64,000 bases of DNA, taken from NCBI RefSeq assembly GCF_017368455.1, contig NZ_JAFNJU010000001.1, positions 310,001 through 374,000 of the forward strand, read 5' to 3'. Under the pieces are notes generated by a model, which ran no database searches, had not been told where the DNA came from, and worked only from the letters and a program-made list of their open reading frames with translations. Positions 17,108-27,223 of the stretch are shown here, in pieces. The DNA is from Proteiniclasticum aestuarii. GTDB taxonomy: Bacteria; Bacillota; Clostridia; Clostridiales; Clostridiaceae. Position numbers and translations under genes: made by a program. The first letter of the stretch is position 1, and each line of letters opens with the position of its first letter.

Positions 17108-17795
17108 TCTTTCCGTTCATTATGGGGCCATCCAGGCCCTAAGAAACATCTCCATGGAAATCAATCAGGGTGAAGTGGTCTCCCTCATCGGTGCAAACGG
17201 ATCGGGAAAAACCACAACCCTTCGCACCATTTCCGGTCTGGTCAGAAAATCCTCCGGTGATATCCTTTATGAAAACAAGGATATTTCCAGAAAACCCGCC
17301 TCTGACATCGTGAAAATGGGACTTTCGCATGTTCCGGAAGGAAGAAGAATCTTCCCCAGAATGAGTGTCTATGAAAACCTTGAAGTCGGTGCCATCACCA
17401 GAAAAGACAAGGAAGGGGTGCAAAAGGACTTCAAGCGCTCCTTTGAACTGTTCCCTCGACTTCTGGAAAGAAAACATCAGATGGCTGGAACGTTATCCGG
17501 CGGAGAGCAGCAGATGCTCGCCATCGCACGCGGACTGCTTTCAAGGCCCAGACTTCTCCTCCTGGATGAGCCTTCCATGGGACTTGCTCCTCTCATTGTG
17601 GAAGAAATCTTCACGATTCTTCGTGACATCAATGAAACCGGCACCACCATTCTTCTGGTGGAGCAGAATGCGAATCTGGCACTTAATTTTTCCGATCGTG
17701 CCTACATCCTGAAAAACGGAATCATAGACCTGCAAGGGAATTCTAAAGATCTTCTCCATAATGAAGAAGTCAGGAAAGCCTATCTGGGTGCATAG
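17091..17795 (+). CDS. livF: Branched-chain amino acid ABC transporter ATPase LivF
   Basis: Second ATPase subunit. 234 residues with Walker A GANGSGKTT, signature LSGGEQQMLAIARGL, Walker B LLLLDEPSMGLAP and the switch His replaced by Gln in LLVEQNANLAL, which is normal for LivF. The start is a TTG at 17091, preceded by GGGAGGTGA inside livG. A longer frame open from 17001 overlaps livG by about 100 bp and lacks a ribosome site. It ends the operon and is followed at once by a terminator. Confidence 0.95.
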   Translation: MLKLSNLSVHYGAIQALRNISMEINQGEVVSLIGANGSGKTTTLRTISGLVRKSSGDILYENKDISRKPASDIVKMGLSHVPEGRRIFPRMSVYENLEVGAITRKDKEGVQKDFKRSFELFPRLLERKHQMAGTLSGGEQQMLAIARGLLSRPRLLLLDEPSMGLAPLIVEEIFTILRDINETGTTILLVEQNANLALNFSDRAYILKNGIIDLQGNSKDLLHNEEVRKAYLGA

Positions 17796-17842
17796 AAAGA
17801 AGACCGGCAAGAGATTCATCAATCTCTCATCGGTCTTCTTTC
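17795..17842 (+). terminator. Terminator of the BCAA importer operon
   Basis: GAAAGAAGACCG pairs perfectly with CGGTCTTCTTTC (12 bp), with an inner GAGAT/ATCTC helix. The T-rich right arm provides the U tract. Confidence 0.8.
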
Positions 17843-17944
17843 ATGTCCGATTTTATTCGGTGTCATGTCGTTATTACAGGTTGCATCTGCATCAAAGCGC
17901 CCCTATGCCAGTCTCTGTCAGGTGTATGGGTTGCCATTCTGACG

Positions 17945-18493
17945 CTATGCATCAAAATCAAAGAATTCCTCCTGCGGGACATTGAATTCTTCGTGAATCG
18001 TCTCCGTTTTCACAGAATAGAACAGAGAACCCAGCACCACGACTATGATGAATGGCAGGAGTACGGCTATGGCAAGTATCGCAATGAGGGACCTGTTCCC
18101 TTTCTTGACCGTTCTCTCTCTATAGGGATTGTCCTGGTAATGATCCAGCTCTTTGGCGCAGTTGGGACAGACTTTGTAGTGGGGCTCCACCGCCGTGCCG
18201 CAGTCAGGGCATCTTTCCTTCAGATTCGCTCCGCAGGATGGACAGGTCATGAATTCTTGCCTGACCCGTTCTCCACAGTTGGCGCAGGATAGAGAGGAAT
18301 AGTTCTCTCTGAAAATAAGATAAATGATGAGCCCCAGAAGTGAGGGCACAAATACAGCAACGATGGTCCATAGTAGTGCATTCATCCCTCTCTCGCTGGC
18401 ATCCCGATAGACATAGACACCAATCATGATGGGAATGACGAAAATGAAAAGCAGTATGATCAGCAGTGGGATAGTGGATAGTAATATACTCAT
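17945..18493 (-). CDS. Membrane protein with double zinc ribbon
   Basis: No named function. The 182 residues contain two N-terminal hydrophobic helices (about 4-27 and 41-60), a cytosol-sized loop with four CxxC pairs (Cys70/73, 84/87, 95/98 and 109/112) forming two zinc ribbons in tandem, and a third helix (about 136-160) before a short acidic tail. The start overlaps the preceding gene by 4 bp, so it is the third gene of an ECF sigma operon. It may be a sensor, scaffold or target of that sigma system; that is inferred from position only. Confidence 0.82.
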   Translation of the reverse strand: MSILLSTIPLLIILLFIFVIPIMIGVYVYRDASERGMNALLWTIVAVFVPSLLGLIIYLIFRENYSSLSCANCGERVRQEFMTCPSCGANLKERCPDCGTAVEPHYKVCPNCAKELDHYQDNPYRERTVKKGNRSLIAILAIAVLLPFIIVVVLGSLFYSVKTETIHEEFNVPQEEFFDFDA

Positions 18494-18840
18494 GGGTAAA
18501 GAGCCTCCTTATGGTTGATGTGTAGTTTATTTAATCCGTAGAAGAGGATAATCACGGATAGACTAACAATGATGAAGAGGACAGCCGTAAGATTCACCGC
18601 CCATAGTGGAAGTGCAGCTGCGACCCCTAGTAGAAATGACATGGCGTAATTGAAAAGAATCACAGCCAGAGTTGTCATGACCATGATGACTTTCCTTTCC
18701 TTCTTCTCTTTCGAGATCCTTAGAAGCTTCTTCCTGTCGTAGAAAGGCTCGACGATGAACACCTCCTTCCGCTTCTCTGAAACTCTCATATCATCAAAAG
18801 CATTTCTGATCAGCCGGTCAAAATCCTTATGCTCATTCAT
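18490..18840 (-). CDS. Small two-helix membrane protein, possible anti-sigma factor
   Basis: The 116 residues have a soluble N-terminus of about 50 residues (MNEHKDFDRLIRNAFDDMRVSEKRKE) and two closely spaced transmembrane helices (about 51-70 and 78-102). The gene overlaps the sigma factor by 8 bp, the classic place for a cognate anti-sigma factor, and the short cytosolic helix-rich head could bind sigma. No HxxxCxxC zinc anti-sigma motif is present. The function is inferred from position and topology. Confidence 0.75.
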   Translation of the reverse strand: MNEHKDFDRLIRNAFDDMRVSEKRKEVFIVEPFYDRKKLLRISKEKKERKVIMVMTTLAVILFNYAMSFLLGVAAALPLWAVNLTAVLFIIVSLSVIILFYGLNKLHINHKEALYP

Positions 18841-19318
18841 TGGTAAGTTCCCTCCTTAACTCTATTCTTGCCGCATGCAGCCTGGACTTCACAGTCCCTT
18901 CTTTTATACCGGCAAGCACAGCGATTTCTTTTGTTGTATACCCTTCATAATAGTGCAGAACGACAATCAGTCTCTTTCTGCGATCCAGATTCTTCAGTGC
19001 TGAAAGGAGATCTTCCCGCACTGGATCTTCCTGCCGGTATTCTGCATGATCAAGAATATACTCTTTGCGCTCATTGGATACGAAATCAGAGAACAGATGC
19101 TCCACAGCCCGCTTTTTCAGCAGGCTGCGATAGACATTGACGCAGACTTTTGTAAGCCATGGGTAAAAGGGCTGCTTCCGATCATAGGAGTCTATTCCCT
19201 TCAGGACTTTCAACCAGGTCTCCTGATAGAGTTCTTCCGCCCTGTGATGGTCTCTCTCCAGCTTCAGGCACAGATAATAAAGCCTTTTCCCGTATTCTTC
19301 GATACATGCATCAATCAT
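18833..19318 (-). CDS. ECF-type RNA polymerase sigma factor
   Basis: Group IV sigma factor that redirects RNA polymerase to stress or envelope regulons. 161 residues: region 2 (about 1-70) with AEELYQETWLKVLKGIDSYD and PFYPWLTKVCVNVYRS, then region 4 (about 105-155) with LDRRKRLIVVLHYYEGYTTKEIAVLAGIKEGTVKSRLHAAR, the -35-binding helix-turn-helix. The ATG is preceded by GGCGGGTGACGG. It is the first gene of a three-gene overlapping operon with a putative anti-sigma and a zinc-ribbon membrane protein. Target promoters cannot be assigned here. Confidence 0.93.
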   Translation of the reverse strand: MIDACIEEYGKRLYYLCLKLERDHHRAEELYQETWLKVLKGIDSYDRKQPFYPWLTKVCVNVYRSLLKKRAVEHLFSDFVSNERKEYILDHAEYRQEDPVREDLLSALKNLDRRKRLIVVLHYYEGYTTKEIAVLAGIKEGTVKSRLHAARIELRRELTNE

Positions 19319-19413
19319 TCCGTCACCCGCCTTCAGCTTCTTCCTTTTATCTATATATACTCCAGTTTATGGCAAAAGGTTCATTTTTATAATGAAAAAC
19401 TAAAAAAAATTCA

Positions 19414-19450
19414 AAAAAATCATAAGTCATACGCTGACTTATGATTTTTT
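19414..19450. terminator. Terminator after coaBC (symmetrical)
   Basis: AAAAAATCATAAGTCA and TGACTTATGATTTTTT form a perfect 16-bp stem around TACGC. T-runs exist in both readings; on the minus strand it ends the yicC-coaBC unit. Confidence 0.9.
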
Positions 19451-19461
19451 CATGCCCATAT

Positions 19462-20646
19462 TTATTCTGTCACGCTGTCCATAATGGCATCCAGGATGCC
19501 GTGGGCTGTATCCTCCTTGGACAATTCGCCCAGATCTTTTTTCAGACCACTCTTTCCGATCAGAATGACCCTATTGTGATCCTGTCCAAAAACCTTACCC
19601 TCTGAAATGTCATTGGCTGCAATGAAATCCAGATTCTTTCTGGTGAGCTTGTCTGCAGCATACTTCTCCAGGTCCTGGGATTCGGCAGCGAAACCGATGA
19701 GGATCTGGTTCTTCTTCTTTGCCCCCAGCCCTTTCAGAATATCCTTGTCTTTCACCAGTTCCAGTATCAGAGAAGACTCCTCTTTCTTGATCTTGTCCTT
19801 TGCCACTTCTTTCACCTTGAAGTCGGAAACCGCTGCAGCCATGAATACCAGATCGGCGGAATCGAAGTGCTCATTTACTGCACGGTCCATGGCTTCATTG
19901 GTAAGTGCCTGGATCTGTTTCACGCCCTGAGGTACACTGCATGTGATATGCCCGGTTATGAGAATCACTTCCGCGCCACGGTCTCTAAGCGCTTCCGCAA
20001 GAGCGATGCCCATCTTTCCGGAAGAGCGGTTCGTCAGAACCCTCACGGGATCCACAGGCGCTTCTGTGCCTCCTGCAGTGACGATAACTTTTTTACCATC
20101 ATAATCTTTCTTTGGATAAAGAAGTTTCATGATCTCCTCGAAAATGTCATCAACCAGAGCAAGCTTTCCTTCTCCTACATCCCCACAGGCAAGTCTGCCT
20201 GCGCCGGGCTTCACAAAAGTGAATCCAAGCTTCTTCAGTTTATCGATGTTCTCCTGAACCATAGGACTGGCATACATCTGGGTATTCATGGCAGGTGCAA
20301 TCAGAACCTTAGCCTGAGTGGCCATGATGGAAGTTGAAATCCAGTCATCCGCAATGCCGTTTGCGATCTTTCCGATCATATTCGCCGTCGCCGGAACCAC
20401 CGCAAACACATCCGCTTTCTGAGCAAGGGAAATATGAGCAATCTCAAATGCCTTGGGTTCATCGAACATATCCGTGATGACGGGATTCTGGCTGAGACTC
20501 TGAAAACTGAGCGGGGTGACGAATTCCTGTGCCGATTTTGTCATGGCTACATCCACATCGATATTCTGCTTTTTCAGCCGTGAAACCAGTTCAAGGGCTT
20601 TATAGGCGGCTATGCCCCCTGTTACGCCCAGCACAACACTCTTCAT
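19462..20646 (-). CDS. coaBC: Bifunctional phosphopantothenoylcysteine decarboxylase/synthase
   Basis: Makes 4'-phosphopantetheine from 4'-phosphopantothenate and cysteine in coenzyme A synthesis. 394 residues. The N-terminal flavin-dependent decarboxylase (CoaC, about 1-180) shows GVTGGIAAYKA, a PAMNTQMY segment and the catalytic Cys in RLACGDVGEGK. The C-terminal CTP-dependent synthase (CoaB) begins at KVIVTAGGTEAPVDPVR and includes NRSSGKMG and AAAVSDFKV. It follows rpoZ directly. Its usual partner priA is displaced about 8.5 kb downstream. Confidence 0.96.
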   Translation of the reverse strand: MKSVVLGVTGGIAAYKALELVSRLKKQNIDVDVAMTKSAQEFVTPLSFQSLSQNPVITDMFDEPKAFEIAHISLAQKADVFAVVPATANMIGKIANGIADDWISTSIMATQAKVLIAPAMNTQMYASPMVQENIDKLKKLGFTFVKPGAGRLACGDVGEGKLALVDDIFEEIMKLLYPKKDYDGKKVIVTAGGTEAPVDPVRVLTNRSSGKMGIALAEALRDRGAEVILITGHITCSVPQGVKQIQALTNEAMDRAVNEHFDSADLVFMAAAVSDFKVKEVAKDKIKKEESSLILELVKDKDILKGLGAKKKNQILIGFAAESQDLEKYAADKLTRKNLDFIAANDISEGKVFGQDHNRVILIGKSGLKKDLGELSKEDTAHGILDAIMDSVTE

Positions 20647-20647
20647 C

Positions 20648-20863
20648 TTATTTCACACCATCTTTTAGTGTTTCGTATTCTATAAGCCCTGCATTCACTT
20701 CATTAACTGCACTGGACAGCGGATTCACGCTGGTTCCTGGCAGAAGCGGTTCCTGTCCGTCTATGAGCTGTCTGGCTCTTCTGGAAGTGATGGTCACCAG
20801 TCTGTACCTGTTCTCTACTCTGTTTAGTAATTCTGTTACTGATGGATCGATTAATGAACTCAT
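20648..20863 (-). CDS. rpoZ: DNA-directed RNA polymerase omega subunit
   Basis: Small RNA polymerase subunit assisting beta-prime folding. 71 residues with the conserved core NRYRLVTITSRRARQLIDG and a C-terminal acidic stretch. The short clostridial form matches the position between gmk and coaBC. It shares one base with the gmk stop. Confidence 0.93.
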   Translation of the reverse strand: MSSLIDPSVTELLNRVENRYRLVTITSRRARQLIDGQEPLLPGTSVNPLSSAVNEVNAGLIEYETLKDGVK

Positions 20864-21477
20864 TATAATTTTTCCTCCTTAAGGGTTAATATCTCATTGG
20901 AAACACGAGTGACTCGGCATTTCTCAGCTCTGACAATACATATCAGATCCTGATAAGCCTGCTCCACTGTGTGATTGGTGATGGCATAGTTGTATTTGTT
21001 CACATAGTTGATTTCGTTATACGCCGACTTGAATCTGGTCAGAAGCGACTCGGGTGTTTCACTGCCTCTGCCGATGATCCTGTTTCTCAGTTCGTTCATG
21101 GAAGGTGGAAGTATGAAGATGAAGATCCCTTCCGTGGTATTCTCCTGCACATTCAGTGCACCCTGAATATCGATTTCCAGAATCACATCCGTACCTTCAC
21201 TGAGTTTCTTCTCCACCTCAGCACGCGGTGTGCCGTAATAGTTCCCGTATACCTCGGCATATTCCAGAAATTCATCGTTCTCTATCATGGCCTTGAATTC
21301 TTCCCGGCTCACGAAGTAATAGCTTTCTCCTTCGACCTCACCCGCTCTTGGCGCTCTGGTGGTCATGGATACGGAATTCCATATATGATTTTCACAGTTT
21401 TTCTTGTATGCATCACATACGGTTCCTTTACCTGCTCCTGAAGGTCCTGATATGACCAGGAGTAATCCTCTACTCAT
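20863..21477 (-). CDS. gmk: Guanylate kinase
   Basis: Phosphorylates GMP to GDP with ATP. 204 residues: P-loop GPSGAGKGT near 11-19, GMP-binding [35 protein letters not shown], and the lid with IFILPPS. It overlaps remA by 8 bp and rpoZ by one base. The pathway link to Rel, which this window also encodes, is through GTP/GDP supply. Confidence 0.97.
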   Translation of the reverse strand: MSRGLLLVISGPSGAGKGTVCDAYKKNCENHIWNSVSMTTRAPRAGEVEGESYYFVSREEFKAMIENDEFLEYAEVYGNYYGTPRAEVEKKLSEGTDVILEIDIQGALNVQENTTEGIFIFILPPSMNELRNRIIGRGSETPESLLTRFKSAYNEINYVNKYNYAITNHTVEQAYQDLICIVRAEKCRVTRVSNEILTLKEEKL

Positions 21478-21745
21478 CTATACCTACCTCATCCACAATT
21501 TCGTCTTTCGTCTCCAGTCTGTGCGCTACAGTTTCCGGCTGTACCGCAGAAAGAATGATATGATCCGAATCCGTCACGACAACGGCTCTTGTCCTTCTTC
21601 CATATGTGGCATCAATGAGCATGCCTCTTTCTCTTGCTTCCTGAATGATCCTTTTTATAGGAGCGGATTCAGGAGATACGATGGCTACAATCTTATTCGC
21701 TGACACGATATTCCCAAAACCTATGTTAACAAGTTTAATATTCAT
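21470..21745 (-). CDS. remA: RemA-family DNA-binding regulator (DUF370)
   Basis: Small DNA-binding protein; in Bacillus subtilis RemA activates biofilm matrix and osmoprotection genes. 91 residues beginning [32 protein letters not shown], the typical DUF370 start, with the basic [16 protein letters not shown] segment. Preceded by GGGGTGAGG. The yicC-remA-gmk-rpoZ order is highly conserved. Its regulon in this organism is unknown. Confidence 0.93.
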   Translation of the reverse strand: MNIKLVNIGFGNIVSANKIVAIVSPESAPIKRIIQEARERGMLIDATYGRRTRAVVVTDSDHIILSAVQPETVAHRLETKDEIVDEVGIDE

Positions 21746-21755
21746 GACCTCACCC

Positions 21756-22634
21756 CTACTCTATATTCTGCATTTGTTCTCTGATTTTCTCGATCTCATT
21801 TTTGATGAGAAGCACGTGATTCGTGATCTCGATATCCACGGATTTCGATGCCATGGTGTTGGCTTCCCTGTTCATCTCCTGTGCAAGGAAATCCAGTTTT
21901 CTGCCCACAGGTACGCTTTCATCCAGAAATCTTTCCATCTGGTCCATATGAGAAAGAAGTCTAGTAATCTCCTCATCGATGCTTGCTTTGTCCGTGTACA
22001 GTGCGATTTCCAGAGCCAGTCTGGATTCATCCACCGGTACGGATTCCAGAAGCTCTGTGATCCTGTTTTCAAGCCTCTCCTTATACAGCGGTATGACTTC
22101 CTTATCCTTCTCTTTGATCTTCTCCACAATCTTTCTGATCTCATCCGCCTTGACCAGCATATCGTTTTTAAGGGATGCTCCCTCCACTTCTTTCATCTCC
22201 AGCATCTTCCTGGCAGCCTCATTCACCGCTTCTGCCATGAGGGTCCAGATTTCTTCGATATTCTCCTCTTTCTCTTCCGTGAAGACCACATCAGGGAATC
22301 TGGAGACCAGTGAAACGGAAATATCATCTGCGAGCATAAACTCATCCCGCAGGTTCTTCAGTATATCCACATATCCTTTGGCCAGATACTGATTGGATTT
22401 CACCACCGTATCTTCCTTGGCGTAATTTCTGTATGTGATGAACACATCCACCTTTCCTCTGGAAAGATACCCTGAAATCACTTTTCTCACACGATCTTCC
22501 ACAGGCATGAGACTCTTGGGCATCCTGATATTCATATCCAGATATCTGTGATTGACCCCTCTCATCTCCACAAGAAAACTTCTCTTTCCGTCATCCACCA
22601 TGGCTCTTCCAAAGCCTGTCATGCTTTTTATCAT
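21756..22634 (-). CDS. yicC: YicC/YloC family endoribonuclease
   Basis: YicC-type proteins are reported RNA-degrading enzymes. About 292 residues beginning [11 protein letters not shown], the hallmark N-terminus, and ending with the DUF1732 segment [20 protein letters not shown]. The start at 22634 is set by GGAGG six bases upstream; the frame is open further, to 22751, overlapping the asparaginase gene, which is not credible. First gene of the yicC-coaBC unit. Confidence 0.93.
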   Translation of the reverse strand: MIKSMTGFGRAMVDDGKRSFLVEMRGVNHRYLDMNIRMPKSLMPVEDRVRKVISGYLSRGKVDVFITYRNYAKEDTVVKSNQYLAKGYVDILKNLRDEFMLADDISVSLVSRFPDVVFTEEKEENIEEIWTLMAEAVNEAARKMLEMKEVEGASLKNDMLVKADEIRKIVEKIKEKDKEVIPLYKERLENRITELLESVPVDESRLALEIALYTDKASIDEEITRLLSHMDQMERFLDESVPVGRKLDFLAQEMNREANTMASKSVDIEITNHVLLIKNEIEKIREQMQNIE

Positions 22635-22683
22635 CATAAGCCTCCAATTTATCACTTCATTATATGCTTTACCGTGCAGTGTA

Positions 22684-23688
22684 TCAAGCATTATCCGAAT
22701 CTTCCAGATAGAGATCCTTCTCAAACCATTCTCTGACATCTTCCGGATCATCGTAAATGGAAAGGGCTACCATGAGCTTTATTCTTGCTTTCTGACCAGG
22801 CAGTGCATCTCCGAATATGACGCCCATGTTTCTCAGATGCTTTCCTCCACCCTCATATCCATAACTGCCGAAGACACGTCCTTCATAACACCTGGATACA
22901 ATGACCACATGGACTTTTTGGGATAGCGCATAGCGTATGCCTTCGACCATCTGCGGCGGAACATTACCTCGTCCGAAGGCTTCGATGACAATCCCTTTCG
23001 TTCCCTTATCCACAAGAAATTTGAGATAGGAGGAGTCCATCCCTGCCACGGTTTTCACCAGCTCCACATTGGAGACCAGGTGATCAATGTCATGAACCTG
23101 CCTGATGTCATTGCTTCTGTAATAGATGACACGATTGTTGTCCACGATGCCCAAGGGACCAAAAGTCGGCGTTCGAAATGCGTTCAGTGACAGTGAATTG
23201 GTTTTAGTTACTTCCTGGGCCGCATTGAGTTCCCCATTGAGACAGACAAGCACTCCACGATTTCTGGATTCCTTGGAGGATGCCGTGACTATGGACTGAG
23301 CCAGATTGGATGGACCATCATATCCGAGCTCTGAACCGGAACGCATGGCTCCTGTGAATACGATGGGTATCTCCGTATCGATGGTCAGATCAAACAGGAA
23401 TGCTGTCTCTTCCAGCGTATCTGTTCCATGGGTGATGACCACACCGTCGGGCTGATCATCTTGGATCACCTTCAGGGTGAATGCTCTCAGCTCCATCATC
23501 TTCTCCAGCGTCATATGGGGACTGGGAAAAGAGCTGAAGTTATAGGAGATGACCTCCGCATGCTTTTCGATTCCGGTGACCATGTGCATGATTTCTTCTC
23601 CGGTTAGAGAAGGCACAGCAGCCTTGATCTTAGGGTCCACTTTCATGGAAATGGTACCCCCGTTAAAAATCACAATAATCTTCTTCAT
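22684..23688 (-). CDS. ansA: L-asparaginase (type I-like)
   Basis: Hydrolyses asparagine to aspartate and ammonia. 334 residues: first catalytic Thr in FNGGTISM near residue 11 and the second in THGTDTLEETAF, with AMRSGSELGYDGPSNL typical of the family. No signal peptide, so cytosolic. GGAGTAGG precedes the ATG. It lies 6 bp after the rRNA methyltransferase gene. A glutaminase-like side activity cannot be excluded. Confidence 0.92.
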   Translation of the reverse strand: MKKIIVIFNGGTISMKVDPKIKAAVPSLTGEEIMHMVTGIEKHAEVISYNFSSFPSPHMTLEKMMELRAFTLKVIQDDQPDGVVITHGTDTLEETAFLFDLTIDTEIPIVFTGAMRSGSELGYDGPSNLAQSIVTASSKESRNRGVLVCLNGELNAAQEVTKTNSLSLNAFRTPTFGPLGIVDNNRVIYYRSNDIRQVHDIDHLVSNVELVKTVAGMDSSYLKFLVDKGTKGIVIEAFGRGNVPPQMVEGIRYALSQKVHVVIVSRCYEGRVFGSYGYEGGGKHLRNMGVIFGDALPGQKARIKLMVALSIYDDPEDVREWFEKDLYLEDSDNA

Positions 23689-23694
23689 CGCTTC

Positions 23695-24825
23695 CTACTC
23701 CTCTTTTCTTTTCTCTGCAAAATACTGATAGAAGTAGGTCAGAATTCTACCATTGTAGAGTTTTCTGTTCTTATGGGCTTTCTTTCCGAATGCTTTCTCG
23801 AAACCATCCAGTGCGGAGAGGATATACATGTCAAAATCCTCGTTCACCGCCTTGTCACGGCCCATCTTCTCCATGAGACGCACAATATTCTCTCTTTCAC
23901 CCAGTCGCTCTCCGTAAGGAGGATTGGTGATGATTGTCACATTCCGGTCTGTGTATTTCAGATTCATGAAATCCTGATGATTGAAATAGATATTCTTGAA
24001 TACGCCTGCCTTCTTGGCATTCATCTTTGCCGTGGAAAGCACGTAGGTGTCATTGTCATATCCGGTGATGGAGAGCTTCAGGGATTTCACCTGATTCCTG
24101 GCCCCTTCTCTCACCTGATCGTACACATCTTCCGGAAACCCGGGCCAGGATTCTGACACGAATTTACGGTCCACATTCGGTGCGATATTGCGCGCGATCA
24201 TCGCTGCCTCAATGAGGATGGTGCCCGAACCGCAGAAAGGATCGATGAGGGGTCTTGTTCCATCATATCCGGAGATCAGAACCATTGCGGCGGCCAGTGT
24301 TTCCTTCACAGGCGCTGCTCCGGAATGTTCCCTGTATCCTCTTCGATGCAGGCCTTCCCCGGATGTATCCACGGTGATGGTCGCAATGTCCTTCAGAAGT
24401 GCGATTTCAATCTTGTAGACCGCTCCGGTTTCCGCAAAGATTTCACGGTCGTAGGTCCTCTTCATGGACTCCACCACTGCCTTCTTCACGATGCTCTGAC
24501 AATCTGGAACACTATGGAGCTGGCTTCTCACAGATTTTCCGACCACGTGCATTTTTCCGCTTACGGGAATCAGCGCACAGAAATCGATGGCCTTAGTTCC
24601 CTGAAACAGTTCCTCGAAAGTGACGGCCTTAAACTCCGCCAGCTTGATCAGTACCCTTTCAGCGGTTCTCAGATGAATATTGCAGATGGCGATATCCATC
24701 TCATCTCCATCAAACTCGACTTTTCCGTTTTCCACCTTAAGATCCTCATATCCTAAAGCTTTCAGTTCATTGGAGAGTATTTTTTCTATGCCGAAGGCAC
24801 AGGTGGCAATGAGTCTGTAATCCAT
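23695..24825 (-). CDS. THUMP-domain rRNA N2-guanine methyltransferase (RlmL/YpsC-like)
   Basis: Predicted 23S rRNA m2G methyltransferase. 376 residues: N-terminal ferredoxin-like and THUMP region (about 1-160), then a class I methyltransferase with DPFCGSGTILIEAA (SAM site) and the catalytic NPPYGERLG motif. The RlmK half found in enterobacterial RlmKL is absent, as usual in Firmicutes. It begins 4 bp from the xth stop and is preceded by GGAG. Confidence 0.93.
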   Translation of the reverse strand: MDYRLIATCAFGIEKILSNELKALGYEDLKVENGKVEFDGDEMDIAICNIHLRTAERVLIKLAEFKAVTFEELFQGTKAIDFCALIPVSGKMHVVGKSVRSQLHSVPDCQSIVKKAVVESMKRTYDREIFAETGAVYKIEIALLKDIATITVDTSGEGLHRRGYREHSGAAPVKETLAAAMVLISGYDGTRPLIDPFCGSGTILIEAAMIARNIAPNVDRKFVSESWPGFPEDVYDQVREGARNQVKSLKLSITGYDNDTYVLSTAKMNAKKAGVFKNIYFNHQDFMNLKYTDRNVTIITNPPYGERLGERENIVRLMEKMGRDKAVNEDFDMYILSALDGFEKAFGKKAHKNRKLYNGRILTYFYQYFAEKRKEE

Positions 24826-24828
24826 TCT

Positions 24829-26222
<1,394 letters not shown>

Positions 26223-26239
26223 TCATTCTATATCATCTT

Positions 26240-26245
26240 ATTATA
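26240..26245 (-). promoter_or_regulatory. Candidate -10 for pyrR
   Basis: A perfect TATAAT on the minus strand about 95 bp before pyrR and just past the rluD terminator. No good -35 at 16-18 bp. Confidence 0.45.
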
Positions 26246-26250
26246 CTAAA

Positions 26251-26275
26251 ACATCCCAGCATAAGGCTAGGATGT
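26251..26275 (-). terminator. Terminator after rluD
   Basis: ACATCC/GGATGT with an inner AGC/GCT pairing, followed on the minus strand by TTTAG. The U tract is short. Confidence 0.55.
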
Positions 26276-26310
26276 GTTCATATTTTGTTAATATTATTCA
26301 CTTTTTGTTT

Positions 26311-27222
26311 TTATTTCTTCTCCATACGATGGAGTTTCATGAGATATTCCTTGAATTCCTGATGCACCGGTGTTCTGAAAATCATGTATCCCTTATGAGG
26401 CGTTTCGAAACCAAGCGTTGCCGCATGAAGAAGCTGTCCTTTTATCGTTTCCTTCTTATGCCCATATACATAGTCTCCCACCAGCGGATGATGCACCGAA
26501 GCCATATGCACTCTGATCTGATGGGTTCTTCCTGTCTCCAGTTTAGCCCTGATCAGTGTGAAGCCCTTATATCTTCTGACGACATCATAATGGGTCACTG
26601 CGCGCTTTCCATCCTCCACGATGGCCATCTTCATTCTGTCTTTTCTGGAACGGCCTAGAGGGGCATCAATGGTGCCATGGTCTGTTTTCACATTGCCATG
26701 AACCAGGGCAAGATACTCCCTTTTCATGGAATGGTCCTTCAGCTGGGCTGAAAGATATCCATGAGCGAAATCATTCTTCGCCACCACCAGAATGCCTGTC
26801 GTGTCCTTGTCAATACGGTGCACGATGCCCGGTCTTAGAATCCCGTTGATTCCGGACAGGTCCTTCACATGATAAAGAAGCGCATTCACCAGGGTATCAT
26901 GATAATTCCCCTGGGCGGGATGCACCACCATGCCCTTCTCCTTATTGACCACCACCAGATCTTCATCCTCATAAAGAATATCAATGGGAATGTCCTTGGC
27001 GCTCACTTCCAGTTCTTCCAGTTCAGGAAGCTCCAGTAGGATGCTCTCATCCTCCTGCACCTTGTAGGAGGACTTCCTGATCCTGTCTTCCACCGTGATG
27101 CATTCTTTCTCAATGAGTTTCTGAATGTAGGATCTGGAGAGATCCGGGAGTTTCTCCGTGAGATAGACATCCAGCCTTTTCCCCTGTGCTTCTGCTTCTA
27201 CAATATACTGCAGCTCTTCCAC
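26311..27222 (-). CDS. rluD: Ribosomal large-subunit pseudouridine synthase, RluD-like
   Basis: Isomerises uridines in 23S rRNA. 303 residues: an N-terminal S4 RNA-binding domain (about 14-75, RLDVYLTEKLPDLSRSYIQKLIEK), then the catalytic RluA-type domain with HRIDKDTTGILVVAK (catalytic Asp), and LETGRTHQIRVH. The start is a GTG at 27222 with AAGGAAG upstream. It directly follows lspA, a conserved Firmicutes pair. RluD-like is the family; the exact target uridine is not certain. Confidence 0.92.
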   Translation of the reverse strand: MEELQYIVEAEAQGKRLDVYLTEKLPDLSRSYIQKLIEKECITVEDRIRKSSYKVQEDESILLELPELEELEVSAKDIPIDILYEDEDLVVVNKEKGMVVHPAQGNYHDTLVNALLYHVKDLSGINGILRPGIVHRIDKDTTGILVVAKNDFAHGYLSAQLKDHSMKREYLALVHGNVKTDHGTIDAPLGRSRKDRMKMAIVEDGKRAVTHYDVVRRYKGFTLIRAKLETGRTHQIRVHMASVHHPLVGDYVYGHKKETIKGQLLHAATLGFETPHKGYMIFRTPVHQEFKEYLMKLHRMEKK

Positions 27223-27223
27223 G

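Noticed and set aside
17843-17944. Possible small RNA or gene after the liv terminator
   Set aside because: About 100 bp with no promoter, stable hairpin or frame with a ribosome site; nothing supportable.
11070-19318. Genomic island or prophage
   Set aside because: No integrase, phage, tRNA or direct repeats; genes are metabolic, regulatory or unknown and look compositionally similar to neighbours by eye.
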